The translations under genes were made by a program, and so were the position numbers. From the NCBI GenBank assembly GCA_010692645.1, contig JAAHGS010000020.1, forward strand, positions 45,231 to 109,230: a stretch of 64,000 nt of DNA. The letters run 5' to 3'. Of the stretch, positions 55,261 to 61,200 are shown in pieces; within the stretch, counting starts at the first letter, position 1, and every line of letters begins with the position of its first letter. The stretch comes from Symploca sp. SIO2E9. Lineage in GTDB: Bacteria; Cyanobacteriota; Cyanobacteriia; Cyanobacteriales; Coleofasciculaceae. The notes below the pieces were generated by a model that saw nothing but the letters and a program-made list of their open reading frames with translations, made no database searches and was not told where the DNA came from.

Positions 55261-56442
55261 ATGAAAAAACTGGGACTACTTGCCAGCTTATACATAGCAC
55301 AATTTTTGCCCGTGGCTTTCTTTGGACAAACGCTACCTGTGTTCCTGCGACAACAAGGCGTTTCCTTAGAGGCAATAGGACTAACCAGTTTCCTGAGTTT
55401 ACCCTGGACACTAAAGGTACTTTGGTCACCAATTGTTGATCGCTACGGTTGGACAAAATTGGGACACTACAAATCTTGGATTTTGGCGATGCAAAGTCTT
55501 TTAGTAGTGACACTCATCTTTTGTGCAACCCTCGATATCCAAACTCACTTTGGACTACTAGCAGTAGGTATGTTGTTTGCAATCTCACTGGCAGCCACCC
55601 AAGATATTGCCACTGATGCTTTAGCGATTGAATTGCTTACTCCGTCTGAACGAGGCTTGGGTAATAGCATTCAGGGGGCGGGAAGTTATCTTGGTGGTAT
55701 TTTAGGAGGAGGTGGTCTTCTCTTGTTACTGGATTACTGGGGCTGGACAGGTAGTTTATTGACTATGGCCCTGAGTGTTTTATTACTGCTCATTCCGGTA
55801 GTTTTCCATCGCGAGAACTTAGCTAGTTATAAGTATGACCAAAAACTGAGTTGGACGGTGTTTGTGAAATTCTTCTCTCGTTCAGGTATGGGGCGCTGGG
55901 TACTGGTGCTATTGCTGTATATGATGGGAGCAACTATTGGCAGTACAATGTTTCGTCCGTTGCTAGTGGATATAGGACTTTCTTTAGCACAAATTGGGTT
56001 AATGAATGGAATAGTTGCTTACAGCGCAGGTTTAGTGGGGGCAATTGTAGGAGGATTTCTGATTAAACCTCTGGGAAGGAAAAAAGCTCTGATTGTCTTG
56101 GGATTTTTGATGGCAATAGCAATTGCTGCTTTTGCTTTACCCACTGTGGGCTTGACTAGCTTACCTGTTCTCTATCTAGTCAGCATGGGGTTTCAGTTCA
56201 CCTATAGTATGACCTTGATTCCAATGTACACAATCATGATGGATAACAGTAGGCTAGGAACTGCTGGATTTGACTATACTTTGCAAATTTCTCTTGTTTT
56301 TGTGGGCAGCTTAATTGCTGGTGGGATTAGTGGTTTTATTGCTGAAGCTGTTAGTTATCAAGGAGCGTTTGCCATTAGTGTGTTACTCACTCTGGTTAGT
56401 GTTGCTGTAGTGATTAAAACCCTTGATGATGCTTACGCTTAG
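55261..56442 (+). CDS. RhtX/FptX-like MFS siderophore permease
   Basis: This major facilitator protein has 393 residues and about 12 membrane segments. Family-like stretches are FLRQQGVSLEAIGLTSFLSL, PWTLKVLWSPIVDRYG and AATQDIATDALAIELL, typical of the AmpG/RhtX/FptX group. FptX imports ferri-pyochelin, a salicyl-thiazoline siderophore, across the inner membrane, and RhtX imports rhizobactin. It begins 18 bases after the receptor gene. The cluster thus encodes two inner-membrane routes, this permease and the FecBCDE transporter. Confidence 0.85.
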   Translation: MKKLGLLASLYIAQFLPVAFFGQTLPVFLRQQGVSLEAIGLTSFLSLPWTLKVLWSPIVDRYGWTKLGHYKSWILAMQSLLVVTLIFCATLDIQTHFGLLAVGMLFAISLAATQDIATDALAIELLTPSERGLGNSIQGAGSYLGGILGGGGLLLLLDYWGWTGSLLTMALSVLLLLIPVVFHRENLASYKYDQKLSWTVFVKFFSRSGMGRWVLVLLLYMMGATIGSTMFRPLLVDIGLSLAQIGLMNGIVAYSAGLVGAIVGGFLIKPLGRKKALIVLGFLMAIAIAAFALPTVGLTSLPVLYLVSMGFQFTYSMTLIPMYTIMMDNSRLGTAGFDYTLQISLVFVGSLIAGGISGFIAEAVSYQGAFAISVLLTLVSVAVVIKTLDDAYA

Positions 56443-56575
56443 TAGTGATGGAGAGTATCTTTTAGCCGGCACAAGCTTTCTATAGTTTTACTTTCACTCA
56501 AGCCGTTAAGTTTATTTATTAGATCTAAAAGCTACAGTTCAAAAGATTTAAATTGAAATCAATCAGGGGCAAATC

Positions 56576-57472
56576 ATGAAAATCAATAGACCATCCTCAG
56601 AATGTATTGGTGCCGAAGTTTTAGATATAGATGTTGTTGCGGTTACTGAAGCAGAAGTCAAGACGATCAGACAACTTGTATACAACCATAAGTTAGTTGT
56701 ATTCAGAGATCAAAATCTTAATGAAGACCAATATTTAGCCTTTGCCCAAAAAATCGGGATACCACAAATTTATCCTCAAGATAACTATCATCACCCAGAT
56801 TATCCTGAAATATTTGTTTCTTCTAATCTACCTAAAGATGGTAAAAAATTTGGAGTGCGAGGGACTGGCAAATACTGGCATACTGACTGTGCTTTTCTTA
56901 ATGAACCTCTGCCATTTACTATGCTCTACCCCCAGGTTCTACCTAATTCTATTAGAGAGACCTATTACATCGATATGCAACAGGTTTATAAAAAATTGCC
57001 TACAAATTTAAGAAGTCATATTGATAGTAAAGAACTAGTACATAATGCTAAATGGCGTTATAAGGTGCAACAGTGGGATATCGACAGGGCGATTATAGAT
57101 ATCATGAATGATTTTGAAAATAGATTCCCGCCTGTTAAGCATCCAGCAATCATTACGCACCCTGTTACTCATGAAAAAATTCTGTACATGAGTTCAGGTT
57201 TTACCACTAGTATTGTAGGTGCCGATTATGAAAGTAGTCAAGAACTGTTACAGGAATTATTTTCATTTATTGAGCGTGAGCAACATATTCATACCCATGT
57301 ATGGAAAGACGGCGACATTCTCTTATGGGAAAACAGGACTCTCAATCATAAAGCATCTACAGTACCAGAAGGCGAGAATAGTGTGAGCTACCGTATTGGT
57401 ATTTATGATGGTTTGCCATTTTATGTTGTCTCTGAAGGAGTAACGAAACAACTTAAAATGCTTACTAGATAG
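56576..57472 (+). CDS. TauD-family Fe(II)/2-oxoglutarate enzyme, probable ScoE-like isonitrile synthase
   Basis: This is a TauD/TfdA-type non-heme iron enzyme of 298 residues with a good ribosome site (AGGGG). The iron triad is visible: His102 and Asp104 in KYWHTDCAF, and His258 in RTLNHKAS. Arg273 in SYRIGIYDG should bind 2-oxoglutarate. Tyr66, Tyr71 and Lys163 (RYKVQ) fall where, as I recall, ScoE has the Tyr/Tyr/Lys that hold the substrate carboxylate. ScoE/Rv0097 convert N-carboxymethyl-3-amino acids into isonitrile acids by oxidative decarboxylation. The next gene is FcoT-like and the one after is an ACP-NRPS with an ornithine-type code, which is the isonitrile-lipopeptide gene set. A generic amino-acid hydroxylase is the alternative. 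Confidence 0.68.
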   Translation: MKINRPSSECIGAEVLDIDVVAVTEAEVKTIRQLVYNHKLVVFRDQNLNEDQYLAFAQKIGIPQIYPQDNYHHPDYPEIFVSSNLPKDGKKFGVRGTGKYWHTDCAFLNEPLPFTMLYPQVLPNSIRETYYIDMQQVYKKLPTNLRSHIDSKELVHNAKWRYKVQQWDIDRAIIDIMNDFENRFPPVKHPAIITHPVTHEKILYMSSGFTTSIVGADYESSQELLQELFSFIEREQHIHTHVWKDGDILLWENRTLNHKASTVPEGENSVSYRIGIYDGLPFYVVSEGVTKQLKMLTR

Positions 57473-57554
57473 AGATTATAGTAACTTGTACTCTACATGG
57501 TTACTTCCTTAATCATTATCTCAGATATTTCCTACTGCACTGAGAAGAACAGTT

Positions 57555-58151
57555 ATGGATATCAACCAAAAATTTACCAAGATAGATGAAGTAGACCAAG
57601 ATTTATTGGATGTATTTCTTGAACCATACAAAGATAATTGTAAATACCTTAAGAAGGCTTATTTTCAATATCCTGAACTAAATAATTTAACTAAAAAATC
57701 GAAAAATGAGTCTCAAGGTTTATGGTTTATCAAAGCTGATTTTGCTATTCCTGAATCTTGCTATATTACTGACACCGGACACTTTAATTCAGTTGAATTT
57801 AATATCTGCTACAATCAATTGTTCTATATCATCATTGCTTATTTGTTGAAAAACAAATTGCTAGAAGTGATGAAAGACTGGAATTTAAAAACCTATAAAT
57901 ACCGTCAGCTTAGTGATTTTCTGATTGTAAAATTTTCCAGTACATTTAAAAAACCAGTCAACTCTAATAATTTTCAAGGTGCCTTATCAATCAACAAATA
58001 TTCTAGTCGTGGTAATTTAATTATGTTGAAAACCTCCTGCGCCTTTTATGACCACAATGGTGGTTGGTCTGAAGGTGATGTCACCATTGCCGTCTTAAAC
58101 AACAAGTTAGAAAAAAATATTGATGACTATCAACAGTCTGTAATTGCTTGA
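57555..58151 (+). CDS. FcoT/ScoD-like hot-dog protein (Rv0098 family)
   Basis: This 198-residue protein carries the stretch CYITDTGHFNSVEFNICYNQ followed by a hydrophobic helix. I recognise this as the signature of the FcoT family (Rv0098), a hot-dog-fold group. In isonitrile-lipopeptide clusters the member ScoD is reported to add glycine to an alpha,beta-unsaturated acyl-ACP and release the N-carboxymethyl-3-amino acid, the substrate of ScoE. The gene lies directly between the ScoE-like gene and the ACP-containing NRPS, as that pathway would predict. The assignment rests on motif memory and context. Confidence 0.68.
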   Translation: MDINQKFTKIDEVDQDLLDVFLEPYKDNCKYLKKAYFQYPELNNLTKKSKNESQGLWFIKADFAIPESCYITDTGHFNSVEFNICYNQLFYIIIAYLLKNKLLEVMKDWNLKTYKYRQLSDFLIVKFSSTFKKPVNSNNFQGALSINKYSSRGNLIMLKTSCAFYDHNGGWSEGDVTIAVLNNKLEKNIDDYQQSVIA

Positions 58152-58159
58152 AAACTGGA

Positions 58160-58176
58160 ATTCTCTATTAGAGAAT
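58160..58176 (+). terminator. Small hairpin between FcoT-like gene and NRPS
   Basis: A perfect 7-bp stem (ATTCTCT and AGAGAAT) with a 3-base loop is followed by AAATTTTCTCC. It lies 8 bases after the FcoT-like stop and about 60 bases before the NRPS start. It is too weak for a sure terminator and may attenuate read-through or punctuate the operon mRNA. Confidence 0.35.
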
Positions 58177-58238
58177 AAATTTTCTCCATAAACTCCGAAG
58201 GGGTTGGTAGTCATCAAATCTAAATAGGGGTAAGTCAG

Positions 58239-61200
58239 GTGGTAGCACAGCGGCATAAACTTTTACAAAGATTGACAGAAGTAACCGCAAACGAACGTCA
58301 GTCACTCTTGGAAGCTTATCTTCAAGAGCAGGTTGCCCAAGTCATAGGGATAAGTGTATCTGAACTAGATGTGCAGCAGCCTCTCAAGTATTTAGGAATT
58401 GACTCTCTGATTGCCGCTAAACTCAGGAATCGCCTCAGAACTGACCTTGCAGTAGATATACCCGCAGTGAAATTCATGGAGGATTCTAGTATCGCTAGCC
58501 TAGTGATACTAGTGAATCAACAGCTAAATAATTCCTCCTCTAATAAATCTGAATTTGTTGTTCAACCGCAGATATTACCAAGTCCAAATGAGCATAAAAA
58601 GGAGTTTCATTATTCTAAATCCTATCCGCTTACCCATTCTCAACAAGGTATATGGTTTCTATATAAACTAGCACCGGAGAGCGCAGCTTACAACATTGCT
58701 TTCACAGCACGTATCCGTTCCCATTTAAATGTTTTAGCTTTGCGAAGGGCTTTTCAAAGATTAATAGTTCGCCATTCAACATTACGTACTACCTTTGGTC
58801 AACGAGATGCTGAACCCTTTCAAGAGGTTCATGAATACCAACAAGTCTGCTTCCAAGAAATTAACGCTTCCACTTGGGACGAGAATGAACTTACCAAAAA
58901 GGTAATTGAGGAATATCGGTGTCCCTTCAATTTGGAACTAGGACCTGTGCTGCGGGTAAGTTTGTTTACTCGCTCTGCACAAGACTATGTACTTTTACTG
59001 ACAATACACCACATTGTTGTTGATGGCTTCTCCTTTGGCATTCTTTTGGATGAGTTGCGTTTGTTATACGAGGCGGAAAATACAGGTCAAATAGTATCTC
59101 TACCTCTGATTAACTGGCAATATCGAGACTTTGTACAGTGGCAAAGGGAAATGTTAGCAAGTCCTATTGGAGATAGACTTTGGGCTTATTGGCAGAAACA
59201 ATTGGCTGGTGAATTGCCAGTATTAAAGTTACCAACAGACCGACCTCGGCAACCAATTCAGACCTATAAAGGAGCATCCTATACCTTTAAAATAACTGAA
59301 GAGTTAACTGCCAAGCTTAGGGAAATGGCGAAGGCTCAAGGAGCAACTCTTTACATGCTTCTTCTGACTACCTTCCAAGTGCTGCTCTACCGTTACACTT
59401 CTCAAGAAGATATCATAGTTGGTTCTCCCACTGAGGGTAGAAGTCAGTCTAAGTTTGCTGGGACTGTTGGCTTTTTCGTTAATATGCTTGCCCTGCGAGT
59501 TAATCTGGCTGGTAACCCCACATTTTCCCAACTTCTATCCCAAGTACGCCAGACAGTATTAGCCGCACTCACCCATCAAGATTATCCCTCTCCTTTGTTG
59601 ATTGAGCGATTGCAGGTAAACCGTGATGCTAGTTTGCCAGGACTTTTCCGCGCTTCCTTTAACCTGTTGAAATTGCAAGAAATAGCCCAGGACTATGAAT
59701 TGTCTGTCTCTACGAAAACAAAAACTAGAGAAGATTGGGGTGGGTTATCTCTAGAACCTTTTGTGATACCACAACAGGAAGGTCAGAATGATTTAGTCTT
59801 CGATATGATCGAGATGCAGGAATCACTACTGGGCATATTCAGGTATAACACTGACTTGTTTGATCAGACAACGATGATGCGCATGGCTGGCCATTTCCAA
59901 ACATTACTGGAGGGAATTGTTACTAATCCAGAGCAGCCAATTGGTTCATTACCCCTACTAACAGAACCTGAATACCATCAATTACTGTGGGAGTGGAACA
60001 ATACCCAAGTAGAGTATCCCCAGGATAAGTGCATTCATCAGTTATTTGAAACTCAGGTCAAAATCAATCCTAATGCGATCGCAGTAAAGTTTAAAAACCA
60101 GCAACTGACTTATCAAGAGTTGAATACCAAAGCTAATCAACTAGCACACTACTTGCAAGGGTTGGGGGTTGGACGAGAAGTACTAGTAGGAATTTATATA
60201 GAGCGCTCCCTAGAAATGGTCGTAGGATTGCTGGGGATTATCAAAGCCGGTGGGGCTTATGTACCACTAGACCCTGCCTATCCCCAAGAGCGCTTAAGCT
60301 TTATGCTCAAAGATGCACAAGTGTCGGTGCTGCTGACTCAACAAGGAATGCTGGAAAGTCTTCCAGTGCCAGCAGCGCGCGTAGTCTTTTTGAACAAAGA
60401 CTGGGAGGTTATTGCTCAAGAGAGTAAAGAAAACCCAGTTAGTGATACTCACTCCCAGAATCTAGCCTATGTGGTTTACACCTCCGGTTCTACAGGCAAA
60501 TCTAAAGGAGTAGCGATCGCTCATTGCAGTTTAGTTAATGCCTATCAGGCTTGGGAAAATGCATATCAGCTTTGCTCCCTTAGCAGCCATCTGCAAATGG
60601 CGAGTTTTTCTTTTGATGTCTTTTCCGGGGATCTAGTTCGAGCTCTTTGTTCTGGCGCAAAATTAGTGTTATGTCCCCGTGAGTTTCTTTTGGAGCCGGA
60701 AAAGCTATATCAATTGATGCGCCAAGAGCAGATTGATAGCGCCGAATTTGTGCCAGCAGTTTTGAGGAATTTGGTTGAGTATTTGGAAAAAACTAAGCAA
60801 AAGCTTAACTTCTTACGACTGCTAGTAGTTGGTTCAGATAGCTTGTATCTCAAGGAATATGAAAAATTTAGGCATTTCTGTGGTTCTGATACTCGCTTGA
60901 TTAATTCCTATGGAGTAAGTGAAGCTACTATTGACAGTACCTATTTTGAAACTACTAAAGTTAACTTGTCTGCTGAGGGACTAGCCCCAATTGGACGTCC
61001 GTTTGCTAACAGATACATTTATATTCTAGACAGTAATCTTCAACCAGTCCCGATTGGGATTCCCGGTGAACTGCACATCGGAGGTGTTGGTATTGCTCGA
61101 GGTTACATCAACCGTCCAGACTTGACCGAAGAGAAATTTATCCCCAATCCCTTCAACAATTCAAAATTGTATAAAACAGGGGATTTGGCGAGATATCTAC

